Positions 11,425 to 23,700 of a DNA stretch of 64,000 bases are shown here, one piece after another. Where the stretch lies: NCBI GenBank assembly GCA_030015575.1, contig JASDDO010000018.1:379373908-379437907 (forward strand), written 5' to 3'. Each line of letters opens with the position of its first letter. The stretch's first letter is position 1. The notes below the pieces were generated by a model. The model ran no database searches. It was given only the letters and a program-made list of their open reading frames with translations, and was not told the DNA's origin. The DNA comes from Agapanthus africanus (taxonomy: Eukaryota; Streptophyta; Magnoliopsida; Asparagales; Amaryllidaceae). The position numbers and the translations under genes are program-made.

Positions 11425-14360
11425 TGTCACGCCCCGCTTCCCAGAGTACGCAAGATTGGGCACGTGACATAGCCAACCATGCTACCTGTGGGTAGGAAGT
11501 ATCCATCCACAGTCACATTACGGCTGTAGAGATATCAAGAACAAGATAAAAACTATCTAACACATGTCCAAATCCAGAATAACAAGAGTCAATGATAAAT
11601 AAGTGCGGAAGCAAATGATCCAATACAGTAACAGAAAAGTATGTCCCATAATGCGGGCTCACATCTGGAAATAAGAATGCAGGAAATAAAACTAATCACT
11701 ACAGAACTCGCAAATCAGCCTGCTGGCTGAAGTACTCCTGCTCGGTCAGCGACAGTGGTAAAGAATCTGGGCCATTCAAAACCCAGACGTCAGCGCGTCA
11801 TGTCAACCAATAATATAATATGAACATGGTAATAAGCAATGCAGAAATAGACATGAATAAAGCAATAGTATGAAACAAGCAGTGCAGGGTAGTGTGCAGT
11901 GGGTAACTAAACTGTTCTATCGGGTTTCCTATTCTAAAGTCTTTGAAATCAATTCGAGTAATCCTCCATGTAACTCAAAGGATATGTCCCGTTACCCCCC
12001 GGGACCACGGATCAGGAAGATGGGAACCAATAATGGTTCTGTCCCGTTGCCCCCCGGGACCACGGATCAGGAATGTAAGAGTCACGAATGGCTCTGTCCC
12101 GTTACCCCTCGGGACCACGGATCAAGTAATACCCTTTTAAGTTACACTTTAGATTACCCGTTTGATTTCCCCATACCCCCAGGTTATATGTGTCAGGTCA
12201 GGTATTCAGTAGTCAAGGACTAATGCCAACACAGGATCAGGTAACAGGTCAGGTTTGTCTGGATAGACAACAGGAATGGTCTATGAGGACTCCAAGTCAG
12301 GTTTTTTGGCATTAGGCATGAGATCAGGTAACAGGTCAGGTCATGGTACATCAGGTCAAGTCGATAGTAAAGGGTACCATGTCCGATGTATCGGTATGTA
12401 TACATGTCATGTGTAGCAAGGTCAGGTCAAGATGTAACACAATCGAGGGTGTGTTCACAACAGGTATATAATCGAACAAGGAATAACAGCAGGAAATAAG
12501 CAATGAATTAAACAATAATAAGCAATTTATTTAATCACATTAGTGCATTAACATAGTGCAGTCGTATTATCATATTTACAGGTTTCGAGCACCCCTTGCG
12601 GTGCAATAGATCACATGACTGTACAATACTGTTATATCAATATCAGAATGTAATAGAGCTGCATGTGTACGGCTATCGTCCTTTAGACAGTAAAATATGA
12701 TTAACGGGTAACTTCGTTGTTAGGGTTAAAGTGGCAAATGTGATTTTAGGTTAACAGTATCATGATATCAGTCATATTGCGTCCAAATGAAAATGTAGCT
12801 ACACCTAGTTAATTTTGCAAGTTTAATGAATCAAAACACATTTAATTGTATAGCATAGCATGTAGCAAGTGTTACTTGCCTCGACGGTTCGCGAACCGGG
12901 AAAAACGGACGTAGCGTCGGCAGAAAAACACGCGACGGACGCACGGTTCACGGATCGAGTCCAAACAACGAACATTGGGACCACGCGGACCGGGGTACCT
13001 TGCTGGAATGTCGGGTCAAGTCGTCGGCATGGCCGGATTCCGGCGAAACGCCAAAACAGCGACAAAAGTTAGCAATACTACGCACGGACAACGATCAACC
13101 AGCGAGGGGAAAAAGGAAGGGGGAAAGTGAAGGGAAGCTTACAGGGATTGCAAGGGTTGTGATAGCGACGGGGTCGACGGCGATGGGGCGCCGGCGAGGA
13201 GGCTGCAGCGGCAGACTCGGCTGCGGGTGCTGGAGGAGAAGAGACGGTGAGGAGGGAGAGGAAAAGGCCGGGTCTGGGTTGCAGGTGAAGAGGAGGTGGT
13301 CGGCGGTGGCGCAGGTGACGACGACGAGGGTCGACGGCGGCGTTTCCGGCCAACCGGAGAAGGTGCTAGGGCTGCTGTTGGGTTCTGTTGCGGCGCCGGG
13401 CACTCGGGAGGAGGAGGAGGGTGTCGAGGTCGGAAAGAGGGGCGAAGGGAAGATGCTGGCGTCGTCGGCGACGAGCTGCGGCGGCGACGGCGAGCAGAGA
13501 CGGGTGCAGGTGGCCGCGGCTACGGTGTGAGTGCACGGGGACGTGGGAGGAAGGTGCAGGCTGCGACGAGGGCGAAGATGCGAGGGTGATGGTGGTGGTG
13601 GCGTCGGCGTTGGGGCTGCGGCGGCGACGGACACGGCGGCTAGGGTTAGGGTTGCGATGGGTTTTCTTTCTCGCGCTGAGGTTTCTGAAGGAGGGACGTG
13701 AATAAATATATAGGGGACAGAGAGAGAGAGTTAGAGAGAGAGATGTGAGGAAGAGAGAGATAGAGACAGGGAAGGAGAGAGGAGAGATAGAGAGAGGGAT
13801 AGAGGCGGGGCCCACGGGGGTTTAAACCCCTCGTGATTGGCCAGGGCGTGGGGATTTAATTTTTTTTAAAGATTTCCTAAATATTTAAGTGGTTAAAATA
13901 TGTAACAGATGAATATATTATAGTTTTAGAATGTTTAATTAAATTGGGATTTTGGCGCTAAATGAAACATTTCCAAATCGCGCCCGGGTTGCGCCCAAAA
14001 ATTTGAAATTTAAATAATAGAATTTTAAGCGGGTTCCAAAATTTAAAATGAGATGTTTTATGATCAAAAAGCATGCCCCCAAGTCGGACACTTGCACGCG
14101 CGCGTAGCCGTCCAAACTCGCCCGTTTCACCCAACGGGATGAAAACTCGACGCGCGGACGCTACCACGCGGCTAGGGGTGACGAGTAGGCCAATATGGAT
14201 ATTTTTAATTTTACTTTAGGTGTTAAAATTTGTTATATGCAAAACTGACTTAGCCGGTTAAAATTTTACAGTGAGACCCAAACAGGAAAAATAAATGAAA
14301 TGAGCAATGTCAAACACTCAACCAGTAACAGAAATAGTATTATTGGGCTCGGGTGTTACA
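11425..14360 (-). repeat. 5' LTR of gypsy element G
   Basis: This 2936 bp LTR is the upstream copy on the minus strand. It pairs with 4486-7423 (about 44 differences). It carries the same 55 bp repeat (11985-12129) and the same GC-rich block (12870-13810). The promoter elements listed separately lie at 13700-13850. Confidence 0.93.
13700..13850 (-). promoter_or_regulatory. Predicted promoter in the G 5' LTR
   Basis: Reading the minus strand downwards there is a CCAAT box (13836-13840), a palindrome GGGGTTTAAACCCC, a GGGCCC TCP-type motif (13808-13813), a long CT-rich tract (about 13717-13800) and a TATA-like CTATATATTTATT (about 13700-13713). This order is that of a plant pol II promoter and would start transcription near 13670. 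The 3' LTR copy at about 6759-6903 has a weaker TATA. This is inferred from motifs. Confidence 0.55.
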
Positions 14361-14365
14361 ACAAG

Positions 14366-15890
14366 TAACCGGGTTCTAGGGTCCAGTGGGAGACCATCTC
14401 GAGGAGTCGAGTCCGGGTCTCCTAGCCCTAGAATTGGTAGGGTTGCTTGCCGCTCTCGTAGGGGTCTAGGGGTGTGGGATTGGCTATTCATCACGACCGT
14501 GGAATCCGTGTTTTATACTGGCTCGTATTAAAAACACGGACGTCCTAGTATATCCAATAATTCATATGATATTTTCTGCTGCGTTATCTTTGATGTGATC
14601 ATGTGATATGTTCAGATAGATATTATATATAGTATATATGATATATTATATAGACGCTGCTTTTGTTTTACACCCACGCTAGCCCTGCCTCGCTCTGGCA
14701 TTAGTTACCTAACCTAACGGTGCAGACGGGACATCGAGGCGAATGCGGATGGCATAAGCGTACATTATATTTATCTGTGATGTTTAGGTGGACTTAAATG
14801 ATGGGACATTCATTAATGTGATTAATGAAAGAAAATAAACCTAAAAGATGTTGTGGAATTGAATTTCGAAAATAAAAACAGGTAGCTACAGTTCTTGCTT
14901 TGCATCGCGGTGTTCCTTGTAGAACATCCTGCACCTTATTCGATAAGGAAAGGACCGAGATCCCTTCACCGGGAGTGACTCCTTTAGCAATAACTGGCAG
15001 ATGCTACAACCCTCAGTTTGTCTTTTGATTGCTTCTATAGTTTTTGCTTTGCACAGCGGTATATATGATATATCCTGCACCTTATTCGATGAGGAAAGGG
15101 CCGACGATCCCTTCACCGGGAGTGACCCCTTTAGCAAAACTAGAAAAGCCTCAAAAACACTCTATTTAAAAACCATTTGATTCCGTAACGAGATCAAGTT
15201 CAAAGCGTTAAAGGTTTTATTAAAAAACCATCCGCAACCCTCCGTCATTTTAGGAAGTAGAGTACTTAGTATTCGTGCTGTGTTTGTTGACCATAGTCAA
15301 GGCACAGTGTACGGTAGCTAAGTGATGTCTTCCTACACCGCATATGATGCGATTAGTTAGGATAGTCGTGTGACTTTGTTGACCTTAGTTAAGGGTCATG
15401 TGGGTGGGTCTAATTAATCACGAAATGACGGGTAGAACTTGTCTAGTACTTATAATTTGTTGACCATAGTTAATGTCATAAGTGCTAGGGGTAAAAACCA
15501 TTATCGGGAGTTTCAAGTGTTGAAATTTGCAATGAGATTGCATACCTTCTATATGATAGTTGGATCCCGATACCCACTGCGAGTAATTGTTACTCCTGAG
15601 AGAGTTTTGTACTTTACAATTAGCCGATCAAGTAGGTGTCTAGAAAGGTGTCAACGGGGTTACGCCCCTGGGAAAACGAGCTTTACTTTAATTAGGTCCG
15701 TGCGAAAGCACGGGGAACCTCCCTGAAAGTACCAACACTGGCCTGGCTGAAAGATTGGCGAACTTATAGAGTGTAATTAATTCCGGCTAGTCTTTCCTTT
15801 TAGGGTTTGAAGGAAGATTTGATAAAATCAGTGGGAGCCATCCTGATTAGATAAAATAAATAACCAATCTAATCTTGCAAGAGCGCACGC
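14366..15890 (+). mobile_element. Leader of element A, right part
   Basis: Continuation of the non-coding leader of A after G. It resembles the leaders of B and D (GGTCTAGGGGTGTGGG, CGCTCTGGCATTAGTTA, CACTGGCCTGGCTGAA). It holds three copies of a dyad TTGACCATAGTCAA/TTAA at 15287-15300, 15379-15392 and 15460-15473. A repeat pair at about 14898-14990 and 15043-15135 shares GCACCTTATTCGAT and CCCTTCACCGGGAGTGAC. It ends in a CT-rich tract and CAG (15915-15917) near the former gag start. No gene is seen. Confidence 0.75.
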
Positions 15891-18717
15891 AGAGTGTTTT
15901 CTTCTCTCTCTCTCCAGGTAGCGACCATATCACGCCTTAATCAAGATAATAATATGGATGTATTGACCGAACCCGCTTGTTATACTGAGCTGGGGAACGT
16001 TGGTCTCGCTCCAACTTATAATTGTTATAAGACCGAGCAGGAAATAGGGGAATACCGGAATTCCTATGCCGCCCAAACGAAGAAAGTGCATATGATGCAT
16101 CTCCTTCGGGTGTGTTCATTATAAAGAACTGTTTCTCAGTATCCTCTACATCCTGGGTATCTGATACCGGATCAGAATCCCAGATATGTAATCTGTTACA
16201 TAGGGCTACAGAAAGGCAGAGAACTGAGAACGGGTGATAAGTTTCATGAGACAGAAAACGGTGCAAGTGTTGCAGCCAAGTCTGTTGGTCACTGTCATCC
16301 TGTATTACCAATATATTGATTCTGAACAAATGCTATTAGATACCGAACCTGATATACAAAATCATATCAATCTCTTTATTTATTAAAGAAGGATATAATT
16401 TTGTATTGTTGAATATTGTTTTGAACATTTCAAAAGTTGATCGGTTCAGGCACGTTATCTAAAAGCATTGACGTTCTAAATCAAACTACAGTTCCTAATA
16501 TACGGAACACACACAAGAGGAAGAGTTCAGAAATAAACGAATCCTTCTTGAGGCATTATAGACTAGGCCATATCAATGCGACCCGACTGGCTGAAGTTAC
16601 ATTTAGATGCATATTTAAATTAGTTTGAATTTGCATCTTATGAAACTTGCCAGTCATGTCACAAAGATTAGATGACCATAGCTCTGTTTATTGGAAACAG
16701 AGAAAGAGTTAGTGAGCTCTTGGGATGATACATGTTGATGTATGTAGGTCCCCTGTCTACATATGCCAAGACCGGTTCTTTATACTTCATTACATTCTCT
16801 GATAATCTCTCAAGATTCAGCCATATGTTCCTGTTGAAACATAAGTCCGAAGTTTTTGAGATATTCACAGAATATAAGTTAGAAGTAGAGAACCAAAAAC
16901 ACCGGGTATAAGTATTATGTCCTATGATAAGATCAGGAAGGAGAATACTTGTGCATGGGATTCTTGGACTATTCTAAAGGAGAACGAGATTCTCTCTCGG
17001 TGTTACTCCTCTGAATACACCACAGCACAACGGTGTATCGGGGTGGAGCAATCGCACCATATTAGATATGGTGTGCTCTATGATGAGTACTACTGAGTTA
17101 CCTATTTCCTTTTGGGGTTGTGCACTTGAGAAGTTGCATACCTATTGAATTGGATTCGAATCAAATCAGTGCCTACAACTCCATATGAGATATGGTATGG
17201 GAAGAGCCCATCTCTTAAGTAAGTTAAGATTTGGGATTGTCCGGCCTATGTCAAAAGCAAAATTCGGACAAGATCGAGGCAAGGTCAGTTCTGTAGAACT
17301 GGAAAGGTTCCAGCTATACAAAACTGCAGCTGATTTGATAGGACCAAAGGATTCTATAGTCCCCGACGAACCTCAGCCTCTCCGCCGAACTAGCAGGGTT
17401 CCTCACCTGCCTGAGAGATACTTTGGTTTCTCGATGACAGTGGGAGCGAGGAATGCATCATGAGATGATGACCCAACTAGTTTCGAGCAGGCCATTGAGA
17501 GTAGGGACTCTGTAAGAATGGCTGGATGCTTAGCGATCTGAGATGGAATCCATGTACACCAACAAAGTATGGACTTTGGTTGCTATATCTGAAGGGTTAA
17601 ATCCCCATCAGGAGCAAGTATATCTTGAGAAGATTACATGGTGTAGATGGAAAAGTTGAGACTTTCAAAGCTAGATTTGTTAAAGGCTTTCGTCATCAAC
17701 CAGGCGTGGATAATGATGGAACCTTTTTCCAGTGGCTATGCTTAAGTCCATCCTGATCCTACTTGCCATTGCTACATACCATGACTACGATATCTGGTGG
17801 TTGGGTGCCATGACTGCTTTTCTAAATAATGATTTAGAAGAGAACGTCTATAAGAACACAGCCAGAGGGCTTCGTAAACAGTGGGAGCAGCGGAAACGTG
17901 TGCAAGTTGCTTTGCAGAATAAAGCAGGCATCGTGGAGTTGGAACATCTGTTTTGATGTGGTAGTCAAAGAGTTTGACTTCATCAAAATGGTAGATGAAC
18001 CTTGTATATACAAAAGGATAGTAGGGAGTATGGTAGTGATCCTCGTAGAGTACGTGGATAACATACTCTTGATAGGGAAGGAGTTTCCCATGCAACGCAC
18101 GGTCAATCTCCTCTTATCACAAGGATTCTCCAAATAGGATAAAGTTGATACCTCCTAAATCCTGGGATTTGGGTCTATGAGATAGATCTAAATGGATGTT
18201 AGGATTCTCACTAGCTGTAGTAACATAGTATCAATCGATCCTGGGGAGAATCACTGGAAAAGTTCCAGGGTGATAAGGACGACTGAATGTCAGTCGCAGG
18301 CATTTCTTTACCCTCAGTGGAGGGACGGTATGTTGGAAGTGTTCCAAGCTAGAAACCGTGGCAGACTAGACGATAAAGGCTGGTAACATCGCTATTAAAG
18401 ATACGACCAAAGAGGAAGTTTGGGTGTATATTAGTTCATGAGATGAACTAGGTTCCTACCGTTGTTTCACAATGGTAGTGTGGCTTTGGCCCAGGAACCC
18501 CGATCCCATCAGTGACCTAAACATATTCTGAGGCAGCATCACCTGATTGTGGAGATAGTTGATTTCCAGGGTGATCGAGGTTAGGAGAGTAGACTCAGAG
18601 GACAACACGGCGGATCCACTCACAAAGGCCTTTTTCCTAGAGAGTGACTTATATGGGATGGTTGAGTATGAGATACTACAACCACTGCTACAGATGGCCC
18701 TAGTGCAAGTGGGAGAT
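15891..18717 (+). pseudogene. Gag-pol remnant of copia element A
   Basis: Heavily decayed copia polyprotein region. Traces follow copia order: little or no gag, protease (near 16160-16200, resembling SWVLDTGSGSH), GAG-pre-integrase (near 16440-16600), integrase (about 16700-17170), a hinge with RRTSR..HLPERYFGF (near 17370-17440), reverse transcriptase (17480-18100) and RNase H (about 18200-18690). It closes with GTGCAAGTGGGAGAT, the purine tract before the 3' LTR. There are many breaks, far more than in B, C or D. It is probably a long-dead coding region that was already non-functional when A inserted. Confidence 0.85.
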
Positions 18718-18752
18718 TGTTAGTTATATGTATGCCCTAGAGGCCATTACTG
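18718..18752 (+). repeat. 3' LTR of element A, first part
   Basis: The first 35 bases of A's 3' LTR (TGTTAGTTATATG to TTACTG), cut off by the insertion of B. The LTR resumes at 28848. Confidence 0.93.
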
Positions 18753-20784
18753 TGTAAGTCCGTGTTGCCCACCCCGGTGCTTACGGGGAGGCGGAAAACA
18801 TAATAAAAAACGGATTTTTAATGACTTAGGCAACATGGACTTTCCTTGTGAGGATCTTTGCTAAACGAAAACTAGCTAAAGTAAACTAACAACTAACTAA
18901 GTTGTAGAAAGGTTATACCTTTGGTCTTTAGTCCTTCTCTCCTTGCTCGTCGGAACGGTAGAAAGGCCTCACCTTGCTTGTCTTCTTCCGTCAAAGAAAG
19001 ATCCACTTGAAAGCCACCACCTTTAGCTTCAACTCCAAGCTAGGAGTAACTAGAGTGTAAGAAATGCTAAGACTTGAACCCTAGAAGAGAGTAGAGAGGA
19101 TCAAGTGAAGGTTTTTCTCAAGCTTTTTGTTTCTCAACACATGAGAGGGAGAGAGCTTGAGGGAGAGGATGAACAAGAGAGAGAAATGATATGAGAGAAT
19201 GAGAAAATAATAGAGCTCTTCTCACTAATATGTGTGAATTAATTTAATTGAATAATTAGTTAGATAATTATCATGGTAAATCATGACATGACCATTATCA
19301 TTTCAAATTGCAAAGATCAAAAAGCATCTTCCAAAAGAAATTATGATGGTCAAAGTGTCAACCTAGGTCAACAAGTCAAAGAAGTCAAATGGTCAACAAC
19401 CACAACCATGGATAATTATTAAACTAATTACTAATTAACAATAACACACACATAAATATTAGGGTTAATAAAATGACAATAGCCATTAACCCTAATCAAG
19501 GTCCTCTCCCTCAATCTCAAGCAACTGTGCATACGCACCCGCATTCGTGATCCGAGGAACACGAACACAATGAGAAAAACCAATCTCTAATCATATACTA
19601 GGATCCGGCTTAAACCAAAGCCCGCTAGTATAAACTGTCCGGACAGCAAACGTGCACAAGTGCGCGGATGCGAACGAACCCTGTCGCAAAACCATGCGAC
19701 CTCTACTCATTTTGCCTAAAGGCGAATAGCTCTCTGTGTGGGACTCTAAAGACTCGACACTACGCTGGCAGTGGGTTTAGCCACAGACCGCAAGCGGCAC
19801 TAGCTGTACGTAACGGTCCCCAGGTAGATGTCGATAAGAAGACTGACGAGGTGAACCCCATCTGCACTCCTACTGAGCCTGTATGTGACAGTCTCCGTAC
19901 AGTCCGGTCTGTTCGTCTGATACATCGCATGGCGGGCCTAGGGGGGCGGTGAACGTCAGTCCCCTAATAGCGGTACAAGTCGTGTCGGAGTGTAGCCCAG
20001 AACACCCTGAGATAACACTGGAAACCTACCAGTATATCTCGCTTGCCCTGGCCAGGGACTACTCGTGTAATGGCTCTCCTGGACACAGCGCGATGTCAAC
20101 CCCCAATACCGGGAGAGACGAATCCTGTCTAACTGTCACTGCCTCCAAGTGCTTCGGGACTGCACCCAAAAACTACCTGTTTGCACAGCTCCTTTGAGCC
20201 GTGGTAAGGTAGTAATCAAAGTGCAGTGGGAACACACTCGAGGCGAAGTGACAGTGTCAAGTCAGCGGACTAAGCTGTACTCATGTCACCTGGGAACTGA
20301 TAACTGACGATAGGTATATTACCAACCAACAGTTCCCGACGAGTCCTGTCCAGTGTACTCGTAACCTAACGAGCACCCGCATACTATCCCAAGTACGACG
20401 TACTAACGGCTGTGGGACAGACCGTCTCCCACACTGGGATGAGAAGCGCATACGCTAGTCTACTCCGGAGTATCGATGCACTGTCTCGATAGTCCAACGA
20501 CCAGGGACCTGTATAAGGATGTGCTTATAGATTACCCAGCTCCCACGAGTGCGAGCGCCATCACAACGCTGGTAATCAAGCAAAGATCCTAAGGGCTCTA
20601 CTAATATGTATACCAGCAATATGCTAAAAGAAACACATGCACATATTAAAGCAGAGACAAACCAAGTAGCATACTACCATTTCGAGCAAGATTGTATATA
20701 CAACTGTGAATATCCCAAGCTTCCATTAAGTAATATACAAACTAGTATGATACAGTAATGGCCTCTAGGGCATATACACTAACA
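18753..20784 (-). repeat. 3' LTR of copia element B
   Basis: This 2032 bp LTR reads on the minus strand from TGTTAGTGTATATGCCC at 20784 to CACGGACTTACA at 18753. It includes a cluster of six W-box cores (TTGAC on the minus strand) at 19349-19396. Confidence 0.95.
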
Positions 20785-20798
20785 ATCTCCCACTTGCA

Positions 20799-23700
20799 CT
20801 AAGGCCATGTACTGGCGTATCGAAGACCTATCATCTCGATCAGCCGCTCGAACTGAGTCTGGGGTAGGGCCTTTGTGAGTGGATCTGCAGTGTTATCCTC
20901 TGATGCAACTCTCCGGACCTCGATCTCCTGGCGATCCACGATCTCCCTGATCAGGTGATACCGCCTTAAGATGTGTCTGGATTTCTGATGGGACCTGGGT
21001 TCCTTCGCTAAAGCTATAGCCCCGTTGTTGTCGCAATACAGAGGTATTGGGTCAACAATGGACGGAACCACCTGAAGTTCTTTCAAGAACTTCCTCATCC
21101 AGACAGCTTCTTTTGCGGCATCAGATGCAGCGATGTATTCCGCTTCCATAGTCGAGTTAGCAACGGTTTCCTGTTTGGAGCTCTTCCAACACACCGCCCC
21201 TCCATTGAGGGTAAAGACAAAACCCGACATGGACTTGGAATCATCCTTGTCACTCTGGAAGCTGGAGTCAGTAAAGGCCTCAACCTGCAGGTCTTTTCCG
21301 CCATACACCAAGAACATCTCTTTAGTCCTTCTCAGGTACTTGAGAATGTTCTTTACTGCTATCCAATGTTTCTCCCCAGGGTTTGACTGATACCTGCTTA
21401 CCACACTCAGTGCATAAGCCACATCCGGTCTGGTACACAACATCGCATACATTATAGAGCCTACCGCAGAAGCGTAGGGTATAATAGACATGCGATCCCT
21501 CTCCAAATCAGTCTTGGGAGACATCTCTTTGGAGAGGGTGATCCCGTGACAAGCCGGTAGATTACCGCGCTTGGAATCTTCCATACTGAATCTCTTCAGC
21601 ACGGTGTCGATGTACCTGGACTGTGAAAGTCCTAATATCCTCTTGGATCTATCACGATGGATCCGGATCCCCAGGATGTAAGAGGCATCACCCAGGTCTT
21701 CCATGGAGAACCTGTGTGACAAGAAACCCTTGACAGATTGTAGCATAGGAATGTCATTTCCTATTAAGAGAATGTCATCCACGTATAAAACAAGGAATAC
21801 TACAGTTCTCGCTACAAATCTACTATAGATGCATGGTTCATCTGGATTTTTGATAAAGTCAAATTCCTTGACCGTCTCATCAAAACAGATGTTCCAACTC
21901 CTCGATGCCTGCTTTAGTCCATAGATGGACTTAAGCAACTTGCACACCTTTCCGCTGCTCCCACTCTGAATGAAACCCTCTGGCTGATCCATATAGACAC
22001 ACTCCTCTAAACTTCCATTTAGAAAAGCGGTTTTTACGTCCATCTGCCAAATCTCATAATCGTGGAAGGCAGCAATGGCAAGAAGGATCCGAATGGATTT
22101 CAGCATAGCCACTGGAGAAAAGGTTTCGTCATATTCCAAGCCAGGTCTTTGACGGAAACCCTTTGCTACAAGTATAGCTTTATAGGTCTCAACCTGTCCA
22201 TCTACACCAATCTTCCTTTTGAAGATCCACTTGCATCCTACGGGTTTTACCCCGTCTGGAGCAATGTCCAACGTCCATACTTTGTTGGTGTACATGGACT
22301 CCATCTCGGTCCGCATTGCATCCAGCCATTTTACCGAGTTGACGCTCTGAATGGCTTGCTGGAAGCTAGTAGGCTCATCACAATCCAGGATGCAGTCTTC
22401 TCTATCCCCGTCGATGAGAAAACCGTAGTATCTCTCGGGCGGATGAGACTGCCTACTACTCCTGCGGAGTGGCATAGGAATGTCCTGTTCTTTCGAACCT
22501 TCTGGTTCCTCTAAGCTTTCAGTAATGGTTTGTGGTTCTGGAATTTCTTCCAGTTCTACTGCGCTCTCGCTTATCTGATTTTCTAAAAACTCAGTTTCCA
22601 AGAAGCGGGCATGACGAGAAACAAGGACTTTTTGCTCCTCTGCGTAATAGAAGTAATATCCCTTGGAGTTCTTTGGATATCCCACAAACTTGCACTGTAC
22701 TGAGCGTGCCTCGAGCTTGTCCGCATGCTGCTTTTTTACAAAAGCTGGACATCCCCATGTCTTAAAGGATTTAAGACAGGGTTTCTTCCCACTCCACATC
22801 TGATATGGTGTGGTAGGCACTGTTTTAGTAGGAACTTGGTTCAAGAGATGTGCAGCTGTTTCCAGTGCATAACCCCAGAAAGATCGCGGTAACTCAGCCT
22901 TACTCATCATGGACCGTACCATATCCAATAGGGTTCGGTTCCGTCTCTCCGATACACCGTTGTGTTGCGGAGTGTATGGAGGAGTAAGCTGAGAGAGAAT
23001 TCCATTCTCTTTTAAGTAATTCAGGAATTCGGCACTTAAGTATTCTCCTCCTCGATCCGATCTTAGGATCTTGATACTTTTGCCGGTTTGTTTCTCCACT
23101 TCACTCTTATATTCCTGGAACTTTTCAAAGGCCTCGGACTTATGTTTCATTAAGAAGACATAACCGTACCTTGAAAAATCATCCGTAAAAGTAATGAAGT
23201 AAGAGTAACCGCTTCGCGCATGTGTAGACATTGGACCGCACACGTCGCTGTGTACGAGTCCCAAGAGCTCGCTCGCTCTTTCTCCGTGTCCAGTGAACGG
23301 AGCCTTTTTCATCTTTCCCATGAGACAAGATTCACAAGTGGCATAAGACTGATACTCGAACGGATCCAAGTATCCTTCTTTATGTAACTTAGTCAACCGT
23401 GTCTCATTGATGTGACCCAGTCTACAATGCCATAAGAAAGCCTGATTAATATCTGGAGACTTTCTTTTGTGTGTATTCTGGATATTGAAAACCTGTGGTT
23501 GGTTTAAAACGTAAATACCGTTGTTTAATGTACCTGACCCAATCAAAACTTGATTAAGGTGAATGTTCACTACATTGCTTACAAATGCAAATTCATAACC
23601 TTCTTTAGATAATAAAGATACAGAAATGATATTACAGGTTGCATTTGGTACATAATAACAACTACGCAAAACCAAAAAGTGTCCATCAGATAATCCCAGG

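Larger units (their letters stand above)
4486..14360 (-). mobile_element. Gypsy element G (Tekay-like chromovirus), complete insertion
   Basis: This Ty3/gypsy retrotransposon lies on the minus strand, inserted in the leader of A. LTRs are 4486-7423 and 11425-14360; the interior is 7424-11424, about 4.0 kb. The flanks are ATAAG (4481-4485) and ACAAG (14361-14365), a five-base target duplication with one later change. The order of parts on the minus strand is gag remnant, reverse transcriptase, RNase H, integrase and a chromodomain-like tail, which is the gypsy order. The interior is shorter than in intact relatives, the gag and protease part is reduced, and the element is broken (a few breaks). 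The LTRs differ at about 44 of 2937 positions (1.5 %), or about 0.6 My at the assumed rate. Confidence 0.93.

Noticed and set aside
19668-20197. Two ~80-95 residue plus-strand frames repeated at 27726-28255 and in part elsewhere
   Set aside because: They repeat only because they lie in the two LTRs of B; no protein family is recognisable and related LTRs C, D and F do not keep the frames.
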